Counted from the first letter of the stretch, positions 7,585 through 15,662 are shown. The stretch is 25,716 nt of DNA from SXRF01 sp964624555 (GCA_964624555.1 CAZUXB010000031.1:1-25716), one strand, 5' to 3'. Notes: generated from the letters alone by a model not told the origin. Translations and numbers: made by a program.

Positions 7585-8901
7585 TTACAGTGGTAGCCTT
7601 ATCAATACACGAAGTCCACCCGAAGGGGAAGCAGCCAGGTCTATATTTCCGCCATGTGCCAGTATCACATCACGGGCTATGGTAAGCCCCAGCCCCACCC
7701 CCCCGGTTTTAATATTACGCGATGGTTCAAGACGGATAAAAGGTTTGAATACCTCATCACGTTTTTCCTCGGGTATACCTGCTCCTTCGTCATCAATCAT
7801 GATTTCGGCATAGCTTCCTGCCGTCCGCAAGGTAAGGTGGCAGCGCTTGCCATAACGCAGGGCATTGTCTATTAAATTATGCAGCATCCGTCGGCAGGAG
7901 CTGATACGCAGGTCAATTTCCGGCCTATTCTCTATGGTGAGAGTGACATCCTGCTGCATCCGCAGGTAATCACTGACCACATCTTCCAGCAATTCATGCA
8001 GATATAGCCGCACAGCCTCCTCACGCCCTTCATCACGGGCAAAGTCCAGATATTCATTTATCATATGCTGCATCTGCTGGACATCATCATTGAGCTCGAT
8101 GATTGCTTCGCGCATATCCTCACGTCCAGCTATGTCATCAGGAAGCATGGCAAGCTGGAGTTTCATCCGCGTAAGGGGGGTGCGCAAATCGTGGGAAATT
8201 CCTGCCAACATGTCAGTGCGGGTGCGCAACTGGCGGCGTATGCGCTCACGCATCACGATAAAAGCCCGCGCCGCCTTGCGTACCTCGGTTGCCCCATGCG
8301 GGCGGAAATCGGGGGTATCCACCCCCCGCCCGAAATTATCGGCAGCCTTAGCCAGCCTTGTTATTGGCCGTATCTGGTTGCGCAGGAAAATAATCGCTAT
8401 GCACAAAAATAAAGATGAGGCCCCAAGCATCCAGGCTATAAAAATAGTGGTGGTGCGGCTTTCAAGGCGTTTGCTGTTGACCGTGATTTTAAGTGTTTGC
8501 GCGGGAAATAAAATCCTGATTTCGATATAGCTCCCATCTTTAATTTTGCGGATTGTAAATTCTTCCTTTATTTTGTTGCGTAACACCAGTTGGAATTCTG
8601 GAAAATCGTCAGATGATTTTCTGGCGTTGAAAGATTCCCGGTCTTCAAAAGAAACTTTCATGTTGGTAGACACCTCAAACCCGCCGACTACCAATGGTTT
8701 CTGCGTTTCCGGGGCAGCTTTCAATTGCTTGACAAAAAATGAAATTTCCCCGGCAAGGGAACTGGACATATAATGGGTTATATTATCCCAGTGACGCTCA
8801 AAAAAGATATAGGCTGTAACTATCTGGATAAGCAGGGTAGGAAGCACCAGTATAAGCAATGCTCGCGCAAACAGGCTTTTTGGAAGGTAGCGCTTACTCA
8901 T
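7585..8901 (-). CDS. EnvZ-type sensor histidine kinase
   Basis: This 438-residue membrane sensor kinase is the partner of the regulator encoded just upstream. The order is TM1 (about 11-34), a periplasmic sensor region (35-150), TM2 (about 152-173), a HAMP linker (to about 228), a HisKA domain with phospho-acceptor His237 in GISHDLRTPLTRMK, and an HATPase domain with an N box (HNLIDNALRYG, 341-351), D box (DDEGAGIP, 370-377) and G box (GGVGLGL, 400-406). All catalytic motifs are intact. The layout matches EnvZ of the OmpR/EnvZ pair. The stimulus cannot be inferred. It overlaps the regulator by 4 bases. Confidence 0.9.
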   Translation of the reverse strand: MSKRYLPKSLFARALLILVLPTLLIQIVTAYIFFERHWDNITHYMSSSLAGEISFFVKQLKAAPETQKPLVVGGFEVSTNMKVSFEDRESFNARKSSDDFPEFQLVLRNKIKEEFTIRKIKDGSYIEIRILFPAQTLKITVNSKRLESRTTTIFIAWMLGASSLFLCIAIIFLRNQIRPITRLAKAADNFGRGVDTPDFRPHGATEVRKAARAFIVMRERIRRQLRTRTDMLAGISHDLRTPLTRMKLQLAMLPDDIAGREDMREAIIELNDDVQQMQHMINEYLDFARDEGREEAVRLYLHELLEDVVSDYLRMQQDVTLTIENRPEIDLRISSCRRMLHNLIDNALRYGKRCHLTLRTAGSYAEIMIDDEGAGIPEEKRDEVFKPFIRLEPSRNIKTGGVGLGLTIARDVILAHGGNIDLAASPSGGLRVLIRLPL

Positions 8902-9602
8902 GTTCGCTCCGGTGCGGCGGCTTTTTGAGCATATAAAACGTAGCCCGCCCCGCGGACAGTTTGAATATAAAGCGGTTTGCTGTCGTTTTCCTCTATTTTT
9001 TTACGCAGGCGCAACATCTGGACATCAATACTCCGTTCATTGCCACTGCCGGGCATAGCCTTGGAAAGCTCCTCGCGCGATACCGGGGTTCCCGCCTGCT
9101 GGGCAAGGAATCTAAGCAACACTACTTCATTGGAAGTAAGGTGGACAATTTCCTCCCCACGTTTGAGCTGGGAACTGCCCAGATCAAAGCGGTAATCGCC
9201 AAACTGTACTATCAGTGATTTTTCCTCGCGGGTGGAAACCCTGCGCAATATGGCGCGGATCCGCAACACCAGTTCCTTAGGTTCAAAGGGCTTGGTCAGG
9301 TAATCTTCAGCACCCAGTTCTAAACCGCTTATCCGGTCTTCCACCTCCCCCATCGCCGAGAGCATAAGTACTGGCAGCCTCTCTCCTTTTAGAGAAGCCA
9401 GGAACTCCAGACCACTTTCATCGGGCATCATCACATCCAAAATCAATAAATCAAAAATGAAAGCCCCTAATTTCCGCCGCGCCTCTGACGCGTTAGCCGC
9501 TGCCGTTACCATAAAACCCTGGTCGCGCAAATATTTACTGAGCAACGAACGCAGGCGGTCATCATCATCTACTACTAAGATATGCGGTTTATCGCTGGTC
9601 AT
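8898..9602 (-). CDS. OmpR-family response regulator
   Basis: This 234-residue regulator has a receiver domain (Asp12-Asp14 acidic pocket, phospho-acceptor Asp56, Ser82, Lys104) and a C-terminal winged helix ending in RSIDVQMLRLRKKIE and TVRGAGYVLY. It is cognate to the kinase encoded by the overlapping downstream gene. Its start lies inside the end of the smr gene (14-base overlap), so translation is probably coupled. The target genes cannot be told from the sequence. Confidence 0.9.
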   Translation of the reverse strand: MTSDKPHILVVDDDDRLRSLLSKYLRDQGFMVTAAANASEARRKLGAFIFDLLILDVMMPDESGLEFLASLKGERLPVLMLSAMGEVEDRISGLELGAEDYLTKPFEPKELVLRIRAILRRVSTREEKSLIVQFGDYRFDLGSSQLKRGEEIVHLTSNEVVLLRFLAQQAGTPVSREELSKAMPGSGNERSIDVQMLRLRKKIEENDSKPLYIQTVRGAGYVLYAQKAAAPERT

Positions 9603-10125
9603 TATGCGTTCGTTTCCGTTTCAGTAAAATATAATAGGCGCCGCCCCCACCATGCTTGGCCTGTGCCGTGTCGAAAGCTAGTATATGTCCGCTTACGTTC
9701 GGTGTCGAAAGCCAGCCGGGCAGCGCCGAACGCAGTATACCGTTTCCTTTGCCGGTAATCACCAACAAACGGCGCTTTTCTGCTTTTACCTGTTTGTTTA
9801 TGAAAGAAATAAGGGCTTTATGGGCTTTTTCGCTGGTCATGCCATGCAGGTCGAGCTTGGCATCAATAATATTTTCGCCCTTTTTGAAACGCTGCGCTGT
9901 GTTCTTGTCGATACCGGCATAATCGCCCATCTTCTTACTCCCTCCCCCCTTGCGGGGGAGGGTTGGGGTGAGGAGCAATTGATTTATTACCTGAGTTACC
10001 CCCCTCCCTTGCCCTCCCCCGCAAGGGGGGAGGGAATTATCTTCTGTTCCCAACCGCTTCACGCTCTTCGTCACCTGTTGCCACAACAGCTTTTCTTCAG
10101 GAGTCAGCGGGCGTTTACGAACCAT
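9589..10125 (-). CDS. Smr-domain protein with an in-frame repeat insertion
   Basis: This 178-residue protein carries a C-terminal Smr domain (about 88-173) with the hallmark LDLHGMT (91-97) and TGKGNG (124-129) motifs. Smr domains are nucleic-acid-binding or nicking modules related to the MutS2 C-terminus. The N-terminal RPLTPEEKLLWQQVTKSVK is typical of the alphaproteobacterial family. Residues of about 30-63 (NSLPPCGGGQGRGV... to ...LPRKGGGSK) are encoded by a 97-base palindromic repeat that keeps the frame and sits in the linker between the N-terminal segment and the Smr core. ATG 10125 follows a ribosome binding site (AGGTGAGA) and the mltA stop, and is preferred to an in-frame start at 10185 inside mltA. 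Confidence 0.85.
   Translation of the reverse strand: MVRKRPLTPEEKLLWQQVTKSVKRLGTEDNSLPPCGGGQGRGVTQVINQLLLTPTLPRKGGGSKKMGDYAGIDKNTAQRFKKGENIIDAKLDLHGMTSEKAHKALISFINKQVKAEKRRLLVITGKGNGILRSALPGWLSTPNVSGHILAFDTAQAKHGGGGAYYILLKRKRTHNDQR
9939..10035. repeat. G/C-run palindromic repeat inside smr
   Basis: Perfect 24-base inverted arms (9939-9962 and 10012-10035) consist of C and G runs around TTGC/GCAA. They are separated by about 49 bases of unlike composition. The element is transcribed within a coding region and adds about 33 residues without breaking the frame. Translations with LPP-GGG-GRGV and LPRKGGG are typical of mobile palindromes of the Rickettsia RPE kind. Confidence 0.85.
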
Positions 10126-10132
10126 AAGCTTC

Positions 10133-11218
10133 TCACCTAAGCTGGGAAGTGATTTCCCTTGGCACAAGCATACTATACACACCACGGTTTTTCATATACC
10201 CCGCCAGATATTCGGCCTCATCCCCGGCCCCGAAGAAAATATCGGCACGCACCGGCGAACGTATCGCCCCCCCCGTATCCTGCGCCACCAGCAGACGGCG
10301 GAAGGGAACAGTTCCACGGGAAGTAGGCAATTCTGTTTCCATATAAAGCGGCAATCCATAAGGAATATAGTTGTAATCCACCGCTATGGAACGCTGCGGG
10401 GTAAGCGGCGCGCCTATCGCCCCTACCACTACCGGCTTATCCACTATCCTGAAAAACACATAGGATGGGTTGCGCTGCATTAGCTGCATTGCCTGCTTTG
10501 GATGTTCATACAGCCACTGGCGGATAGTGAAAAAATTTATTGAATCTTTGGGCAGGTAGCCTTCATCACCCATTATTTTGCCTAACGAAACATATGGTTG
10601 CCCATTCTGGTCGGCATAGCCAACCCGCATCTCTTTCCCGTTTGGCAGGCGCACCCGCCCACTACCCTGTACCTGCAAAAAGAACAGCATTACCGGATCA
10701 TCGACCCAGACAATTTCCAGATGGCGTTTTGACAGCGCGCCATGATCAATTTCTTCACGCGAGTAGTAGGGCTTCTGGTTTTTTAGTTCTGGCGGAACGG
10801 CATAAATTGGATATTTGAAATCCCCGCCTTTATGCAATGAGCCATAAAGAACCGGCTCATAATAGCCGGTAAACAAGCCCTGCTCGTTACCGTTATTGGC
10901 AATACGGTAAGGCACAAAACGCCGCTCAAAAAATTCCCGCGCCTGCGCTGCCGTTGTCGCCGTTTGCGCCTCATTGCACAATGAGCCCCACAGCATAGAA
11001 TTTATATCTATTTCGCTCCCCGAAGTGGCTGGTCGTGATTTGCTGGCCAGAATCGGGCAGGAATTTTTAAAACTCTCCAGCGCGGCCAGATGGTTTTCCT
11101 GGGTCCAGCCGCCAAGATCTTCATATTTTATCTGGCGTGCTTCAAAATGGTCCTGTTTGCCCGCACAGGCAGAAACCAACAATAACAGGCTGAGGATACA
11201 GGAGCGGCGGAATATCAT
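10133..11218 (-). CDS. mltA: MltA-type membrane-bound lytic murein transglycosylase (lipoprotein)
   Basis: This 361-residue lipoprotein cleaves the glycan strands of peptidoglycan to give 1,6-anhydro-muramyl ends. It has a lipoprotein signal with lipobox LVSAC (Cys18), so the mature protein should be lipid-anchored in the outer membrane. The MltA barrel and 3D (three-Asp) region are recognisable from FTGYYEPVLYGS, VQGSGRVRLPNG and the catalytic VAQDTGGAIRSPVRADIF (18 residues) near the C-terminus, whose Asp is the expected acid. Its ATG overlaps the Tim44-like stop by 4 bases. The downstream smr starts 7 bases after the mltA stop. Confidence 0.92.
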   Translation of the reverse strand: MIFRRSCILSLLLLVSACAGKQDHFEARQIKYEDLGGWTQENHLAALESFKNSCPILASKSRPATSGSEIDINSMLWGSLCNEAQTATTAAQAREFFERRFVPYRIANNGNEQGLFTGYYEPVLYGSLHKGGDFKYPIYAVPPELKNQKPYYSREEIDHGALSKRHLEIVWVDDPVMLFFLQVQGSGRVRLPNGKEMRVGYADQNGQPYVSLGKIMGDEGYLPKDSINFFTIRQWLYEHPKQAMQLMQRNPSYVFFRIVDKPVVVGAIGAPLTPQRSIAVDYNYIPYGLPLYMETELPTSRGTVPFRRLLVAQDTGGAIRSPVRADIFFGAGDEAEYLAGYMKNRGVYSMLVPREITSQLR

Positions 11219-11895
11219 GTTTCGATAATTTTCCAGTTAGGGTTCCGGGAAGTAACGTCACGCTCAAATACCCACTCATCATGGACATGCTGGACATCGG
11301 AAGGGTCCCCGCTGACTATCTCTCCGGTCTTGGCCCGTTCAACCGTTACCTGCTCACTTTCAAAACGCACACAAAGCTGCGCCATGTTTCTATCCAGTTT
11401 TGCGCTGGTAATTTCTTTTGCCACAACTGAAAGCAGGGTGGTTTCGTGCTTATTCACCTGCTTTTCCCGCTCCTCGATATTATGGATGAAATCATTATAA
11501 ATTGCCGGCGACAGCAACATGTTGAGAGTTTGCTTGTCCCCTTTTACAAAGGCATCGAACACCATTTCAAAAGCCATCTTCGCCCCATCCATAAAGGACG
11601 TGGCACTAAACAGCGGATCCTTGCTTTTAATATCATTAAGTGCCTGTAACAACGGGCCCTCACCCAAAGTGGCGGCATAAGGATCGGTATCTGGCCGCGG
11701 GCGCGCTTTTATGGATTTTTCATTAAACTGGATGATTGGCTCTATTTCATCCTTGGGCTTCGTTGCCGGGGGCTGGAAAAAATTAGGGCTGTCACCATCT
11801 CTTTTCTGGCCAAGTATGGCACGCAGACGCAGCAGGATAAACCCGGCAACCAGCGCCATTATTATAATATCTCCATAGGGAAATTCAGCAGACAT
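11215..11895 (-). CDS. Tim44-like / TimA-family protein
   Basis: This 226-residue protein has one N-terminal membrane segment (about residues 9-24), a charged linker, and a C-terminal Tim44-like domain (about 85-226) containing FMDGAKMAFEMVFDAFVKGD (20 residues). It resembles the alphaproteobacterial relatives of the mitochondrial protein import factor Tim44. The bacterial role is not settled, though inner-membrane association is expected. It is first in the leftward operon and lies divergent from secB, the usual neighbour in alphaproteobacteria. A weak purine-rich stretch precedes ATG 11895. Confidence 0.88.
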   Translation of the reverse strand: MSAEFPYGDIIIMALVAGFILLRLRAILGQKRDGDSPNFFQPPATKPKDEIEPIIQFNEKSIKARPRPDTDPYAATLGEGPLLQALNDIKSKDPLFSATSFMDGAKMAFEMVFDAFVKGDKQTLNMLLSPAIYNDFIHNIEEREKQVNKHETTLLSVVAKEITSAKLDRNMAQLCVRFESEQVTVERAKTGEIVSGDPSDVQHVHDEWVFERDVTSRNPNWKIIET

Positions 11896-12028
11896 ACTTG
11901 TTATAACTCTCTTTCTATGAAAAAATTCTTATGGAAATGACATCATCTATATGTTCTATTGCGTGACAAAGCGGACATATACCATATTACTATACGCCGT
12001 TATATGATAATTTTAAGGAAAGCGCAAC

Positions 12029-12475
12029 ATGACCGAAAATACACCATCACCAGAAAAATCCCCTAGTTTTACTGTAAAGGGACAATATGTAAAAGACATA
12101 TCTTTTGAGAGCCCCAACTCCCCACAGAGTCTCATGCTTACCAATTATGCACCAAAAATCGAAGTCAATGTGGAATTGAAAGCCCAGAAGCTTCAGGAGA
12201 ATATTTACGAATCTACCCTGTGCATAACTGCCAAAGCAAAGGCCGAGGGTATGTCCCTGTTCCTTGTCGATCTGGCTTATGCTGGTATTTTTGAAATCGC
12301 CAATGTCCCGCCGGAACATATTGAGCCATTAATTATGATAGATTGCCCGTTTGTACTGTTCCCATTTGCCCGCCGGGTTATTTCCGACCTGACCCGTGAT
12401 GGCGGATTCGTCCCGCTAATGCTTGATCCTATAGATTTTCACGCACTATATATGCGCAATAAAGCCGCCTCTTAA
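12029..12475 (+). CDS. secB: Protein-export chaperone SecB
   Basis: This 148-residue cytosolic chaperone binds unfolded precursors and delivers them to SecA. It follows the SecB pattern throughout: VKDISFESPN near the start, a central region with KAEGMSLFLVDLAYAGIF, then PFARRVISDLTRDGGF and a C-terminal PIDFHALYMR. A good ribosome binding site (AAGGAAA) precedes ATG 12029. It is transcribed divergently from the Tim44-like gene across 133 bases. No clear promoter could be assigned in that gap. Confidence 0.95.
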   Translation: MTENTPSPEKSPSFTVKGQYVKDISFESPNSPQSLMLTNYAPKIEVNVELKAQKLQENIYESTLCITAKAKAEGMSLFLVDLAYAGIFEIANVPPEHIEPLIMIDCPFVLFPFARRVISDLTRDGGFVPLMLDPIDFHALYMRNKAAS

Positions 12476-12799
12476 ATCTTGTGTGGATTTAGCACATACC
12501 TGTGGCAATCTGGCATCAGTTTAGCAAAAACATGCTATATTTAAGCATAATTTTGTATAATTAACCTGACAATCAATTGTTTATTAAGATATTAGGGGTA
12601 ATCATATCTGTGCATTTATATTGGAATTTGTATTGGAAATGTAGGTTACGTTCGGGTATTGTCTGAATTTGCTTGGTCGGAAAATTCAGTTTGCATAGCC
12701 TGGTGGAGTCAACATTGAAGATTTAATATGAATACTAATATTTAATACTGGAATTACGTTTGGAATTATAAATAACTTTAAAACAAAAGGATACTGCTC
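12476..12799. other. AT-rich intergenic region upstream of the OmpA-family gene
   Basis: No coding sequence is supported here. TATAAT at 12556-12561 could be a -10 box, but its upstream -35 is poor. An 8-base stem with an 11-base loop (12663-12670 with 12682-12689) and two TATTGGAA direct repeats near 12620-12640 are visible. If transcription begins near 12570, the downstream gene would have a 5' leader of over 200 bases. No known riboswitch was recognised. Confidence 0.35.
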
Positions 12800-13366
12800 A
12801 TGATTACCCTTAAAAAAGCCTGCCTGCTCGCAACTGTTAGCTTTATGCTTTCCCCAGCTAGCGTTTTTGCTGCTGAACCAGTAAATGATGTGGTTAAGGA
12901 CACTAATAAAAACATTGTTCACAGCACCAATGGCAATTGCGTGATCAGCAAGTGGGAATCCACAACTGACGAATGCACTGGCAAAAAAGTTGCTAACATC
13001 AGCAAAGACATGCTCAATGTGTATTTCGATTTCAACAAATCAACCCTGAACGCTAAAGAAAAAACCAAGCTTGACACCGTTGCCAAGCTGATCAAAGAAT
13101 CAAAAGAAGTTGAAGCTATTGATATCGCTGGTTATGCCGACACTATCGGTAAGCCTGGCTACAACAAAAAACTTTCTGCTAAACGTGCTGAAACTGTGAA
13201 GAGCTACCTGTCTAAGCGCGGTCTGAAGACCCGCAAGCTGACTGTTGAAGCTTTCGGCGAAAGCAACCCAGTAGCACAGTGTGATCCAAACATGGCTAAG
13301 AAAGACCTTATCGCTTGCCTGGCTGAAGATCGCCGCGTAGAAATCAAATTGGTAACCAAGAAATAA
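12800..13366 (+). CDS. OmpA-family outer-membrane / peptidoglycan-associated protein
   Basis: This 188-residue secreted protein has a signal peptide with predicted cleavage after Ala24 (VFA|AEP). A short linker contains Cys47 and Cys59, and an OmpA C-terminal domain (about 70-186) follows. Within it, VYFDFNKSTLN, the peptidoglycan-contact residues Asp114 and Arg129 in the YADTIG...LSAKRAE region, and EDRRVEIKLV are clear. Cys pairs in the linker and near the C-terminus could form disulfides. There is no transmembrane barrel domain and no lipobox. It probably tethers the outer membrane to peptidoglycan. AAGGA precedes ATG 12800, and codon choice suggests strong expression. Confidence 0.88.
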   Translation: MITLKKACLLATVSFMLSPASVFAAEPVNDVVKDTNKNIVHSTNGNCVISKWESTTDECTGKKVANISKDMLNVYFDFNKSTLNAKEKTKLDTVAKLIKESKEVEAIDIAGYADTIGKPGYNKKLSAKRAETVKSYLSKRGLKTRKLTVEAFGESNPVAQCDPNMAKKDLIACLAEDRRVEIKLVTKK

Positions 13367-13388
13367 TCTGGTCATCAATTGATGAAAT

Positions 13389-13419
13389 AAAAAGGGCTCC
13401 CGACTGGGGGCCCTTTTTT
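13389..13419 (+). terminator. Rho-independent terminator after the OmpA-family gene
   Basis: A 13-base-pair stem (left arm 13389-13401, right arm 13406-13418, one G-T wobble) with a 4-base loop ends in a T run. It lies 22 bases after the stop codon. Its A-rich left arm may also act on transcription from the other side. Confidence 0.92.
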
Positions 13420-13430
13420 ATATTGTTATA

Positions 13431-13498
13431 AGTTACGAGTTACCCGTTGCCAGTTTTATACAAATATTTACTGGTAACTTGTAACCGGTAACTGGTAA
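13431..13498. repeat. Imperfect palindrome rich in GTTAC, abutting dnaQ
   Basis: The 23-base arms at 13431-13453 and 13471-13493 pair with about five mismatches. Short GTTAC/GTAAC units recur inside. The repeat-like sequence continues to GGTAACTAACTAGT, which contains the dnaQ stop codon. Confidence 0.65.
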
Positions 13499-14191
13499 CT
13501 AACTAGTTGCTTCCGCCCAGATCGGGCTCTTGAGTTTCGCTACCATCGCCTGGTGCGCTTCTTCTTCCGCGGTTGACACTGTAAATACCCGCGCTTCCAA
13601 AGTGGGTCTACTGCTAGTTACCATCGTACTACCAGCTACAGCAGCTTGCGCGGCGCTATCCAGCACCAGCATCGCCTGCCTGCCACCCATAAGGTCGAGA
13701 TAGACCTCGGCAAGCAGCTCGGCATCAAGCAATGCTCCGTGTTTGGTGCGACCGGAAAGGTCGATATTAAAACGTTTGCACAGCGCATCAAGGCTCGCCG
13801 GGCTGCCGGGAAATTTCTTGCGCGCGATGAGGACCGTATCCACCGCCCGCTCCATCGTTATTGCTGCAAACCCCAGATTCACCAGTTCCCAGTTTACGAA
13901 TTTCATATCGAAAGCAGCGTTATGGATTACCAGCGGCGAATCCGCGATGAATTCTAAAAAATCATCGACCTTTTGCGAGAATATTGGCTTGTCGGAAAGG
14001 AACTGGGTAGAAAGCCCGTGCACGCGGTAAGCTTCGTCAGGCACATCACGCTCCGGGTTCAGGTAACAATGGAAAAATTTGCCCGTACGCACACCGTTGC
14101 TAAGTTCTACACACCCTATTTCGACAATGCGGTGGCCGCTGTTTGGATCAAGCCCGGTGGTTTCGGTATCTAGTACTATTTCGCGCGTCAT
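13499..14191 (-). CDS. dnaQ: DNA polymerase III epsilon subunit (3'-5' proofreading exonuclease)
   Basis: This 230-residue DEDDh exonuclease is the proofreading subunit of the replicative polymerase. Catalytic residues are visible: Asp8 and Glu10 (LDTETTG), Asp95 (HNAAFD), His151 and Asp156 (KHGALLDAELLAEVY). The start is ATG 14189-14191, preceded by AGGAG; an upstream in-frame start at 14233 would read through a repeat. The C-terminal segment is the expected region for binding the polymerase alpha subunit. The stop codon lies at the edge of a GTTAC-rich repeat, so the last residues (TS) may be repeat-derived. Confidence 0.93.
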   Translation of the reverse strand: MTREIVLDTETTGLDPNSGHRIVEIGCVELSNGVRTGKFFHCYLNPERDVPDEAYRVHGLSTQFLSDKPIFSQKVDDFLEFIADSPLVIHNAAFDMKFVNWELVNLGFAAITMERAVDTVLIARKKFPGSPASLDALCKRFNIDLSGRTKHGALLDAELLAEVYLDLMGGRQAMLVLDSAAQAAVAGSTMVTSSRPTLEARVFTVSTAEEEAHQAMVAKLKSPIWAEATS

Positions 14192-14202
14192 GTTTCTCCT
14201 TT

Positions 14203-14273
14203 TGTCATACTGAGCGCAGCGAAGTATCTCCATCTACAACTGAGAGATTCTTCGGCTTCGCCTCAGAATGACA
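14203..14273. repeat. Palindromic repeat between dnaQ and coaE
   Basis: The element begins TGTCATACTGAG and ends CTCAGAATGACA, with internal GAAGTATCTC and GAGATTCTTC also in inverse relation. It overlaps the last 11 bases of coaE. This TGTCA...TGACA form is a widespread mobile palindrome type. Confidence 0.85.
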
Positions 14274-14844
14274 TTATTATCTCCTTCACCATCCTGAAAC
14301 TATAAGCCTTGCCAAGCCCGGTGGGAATCACAAAATCAGCGCGGCGGCGTTTTTCTAAGTCCTGCATCTGGCTGGCAACAATACGCTCGAACTTCTCCGG
14401 CGTCATCCCTTCCCGCACCATTACCCTTTGCCGTTGTAAAAACTCAGGTGCTGTCACCACCACCGTACAATCAACCCGGTTATGCCCGTCTGTTTCGAAC
14501 AATAGCGGTATATCCAGCACCACCATTTTTACGCCTAAACGCTGGCAACGAACTATAAAATCATCCTCCATTTCCTGCACCAGCGGATGAAGGATATTTT
14601 CCAGCAGGGTAAGTTTATTTTTATCCGCAAATACTATCTGCCCAAGCACTTTCCTGTCCACCAGCCCAACCTTCACCGCCCCCGGAAAATGTTTCTGCAC
14701 CTCGGCAACCGCCGCCCCACCCCTGCCCATCAATTTATGCACACAGGCATCAGCACTGCATATTTTTGCGCCCAGTGCGGCAAACTGGCTGGCGACTGTG
14801 CTTTTCCCCATACCTATTCCGCCTGTAAGCCCGATTATTACCAT
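14263..14844 (-). CDS. coaE: Dephospho-CoA kinase
   Basis: This 193-residue kinase catalyses the last step of coenzyme A synthesis, ATP-dependent phosphorylation of dephospho-CoA. The P-loop is GGIGMGKST (8-16). The SADACVHKL and DIPLLFET motifs and a VVVTAPEFLQRQRVM lid region are typical. The start is ATG 14842-14844, preceded by a strong GGAGG that overlaps the aroE end; an earlier in-frame start at 14910 lies inside aroE. The last codons, MSF and TGA, come from a palindromic repeat, so the original C-terminus may have been altered. Confidence 0.92.
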   Translation of the reverse strand: MVIIGLTGGIGMGKSTVASQFAALGAKICSADACVHKLMGRGGAAVAEVQKHFPGAVKVGLVDRKVLGQIVFADKNKLTLLENILHPLVQEMEDDFIVRCQRLGVKMVVLDIPLLFETDGHNRVDCTVVVTAPEFLQRQRVMVREGMTPEKFERIVASQMQDLEKRRRADFVIPTGLGKAYSFRMVKEIIMSF

Positions 14845-14846
14845 AA

Positions 14847-15662
14847 CTAACCTCCGCCCAATAGATGTTGGCGCAACTCTTCCGTAACCTCCGGCCGCAC
14901 CCCAAACCATGCCTCAAACGCTGGCACAGCCTGATGCAATAGCATCCCCAACCCGTCGACTATATTATTGCCCCTCTCCCTCGCCTGTACAAGCAGCGGT
15001 GTTATGAGCGGCGAATAAACAATATCGGTGACCAGCGCACTGCGCGACAGTAATGAAAGGTCGATATTCAGTGGTTCTTTTCCCTTCATGCCAAGGCTGG
15101 TGGTATTGACCAGCAAATCGGCACCTTCAAGGATCTCACTACGCTTCTGCCAGTGCGCAACAGATAACGGATAATGGATAATGGATGACAAAGTTTCGGC
15201 TCTTTCTGCCGTCCGGTTGGTGATAATGACATCTTCAAAACCGAGCTGCTTGAGCGCGAATATCACCGCCTTTGCCGCGCCGCCTGCCCCCAGCACCACC
15301 GCTTTTTTCCTGCCCTTTACCTGCACTCGGATATTTTCGGCAAAACCGTAAGCATCAGTGTTGGTGCCATACAGTTTTCCATCTTTCACAACTATAGTAT
15401 TTACCGCGCCGATATCTTTGGCAATGGAATCAACCTCATCAAGCAATCTGATAACTTCTTCCTTATGGGGAATGGTAAGATTGACCCCGCAAAACCCAAC
15501 GCGCAATTTTTTTATGAATTCTTTTAGCTCCTCAGGCTCTACCGGGTAGGCCTTATATTCGCCATCAATATTATATTTCTTCAGCCAGTAGCCATGCAGG
15601 CGCGGTGACAGGCTCTGCGCCACCGGCCAGCCCACTACCCCTGCTTTTTTTATATTACCCAC
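14847..15662 (-). CDS. aroE: Shikimate dehydrogenase
   Basis: This 271-residue NADP-dependent enzyme reduces 3-dehydroshikimate in aromatic amino-acid synthesis. It shows SLSPRLH (17-23), NLTIPHK with catalytic Lys67, NTD (101-103) and the nucleotide-binding GAGGAAKA (125-132) followed by NRT. A segment with SSIIHYPLSVAHW is encoded by slightly repetitive GGATAAT units, but it aligns with the normal family length. It overlaps ppsR by 8 bases and is followed 2 bases later by the coaE start. Confidence 0.92.
   Translation of the reverse strand: MGNIKKAGVVGWPVAQSLSPRLHGYWLKKYNIDGEYKAYPVEPEELKEFIKKLRVGFCGVNLTIPHKEEVIRLLDEVDSIAKDIGAVNTIVVKDGKLYGTNTDAYGFAENIRVQVKGRKKAVVLGAGGAAKAVIFALKQLGFEDVIITNRTAERAETLSSIIHYPLSVAHWQKRSEILEGADLLVNTTSLGMKGKEPLNIDLSLLSRSALVTDIVYSPLITPLLVQARERGNNIVDGLGMLLHQAVPAFEAWFGVRPEVTEELRQHLLGGG

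Noticed and set aside
9939..10035. Transcription terminator inside smr
   Set aside because: The arms are long and G/C-rich, but there is no T run in the direction of transcription, the gene continues in frame, and the operon downstream overlaps tightly.
10126..10185. Longer smr protein starting inside mltA
   Set aside because: ATG 10125 has a good ribosome binding site and begins the conserved family N-terminus.
14845..14910. Longer coaE starting inside aroE
   Set aside because: The P-loop sequence begins right after ATG 14844, which has a strong GGAGG.
15155..15195. Repeat insertion in aroE (GGATAAT units coding IIHYPLS)
   Set aside because: Compared from memory with family members, the protein shows no extra length here, so an insertion is not supported.
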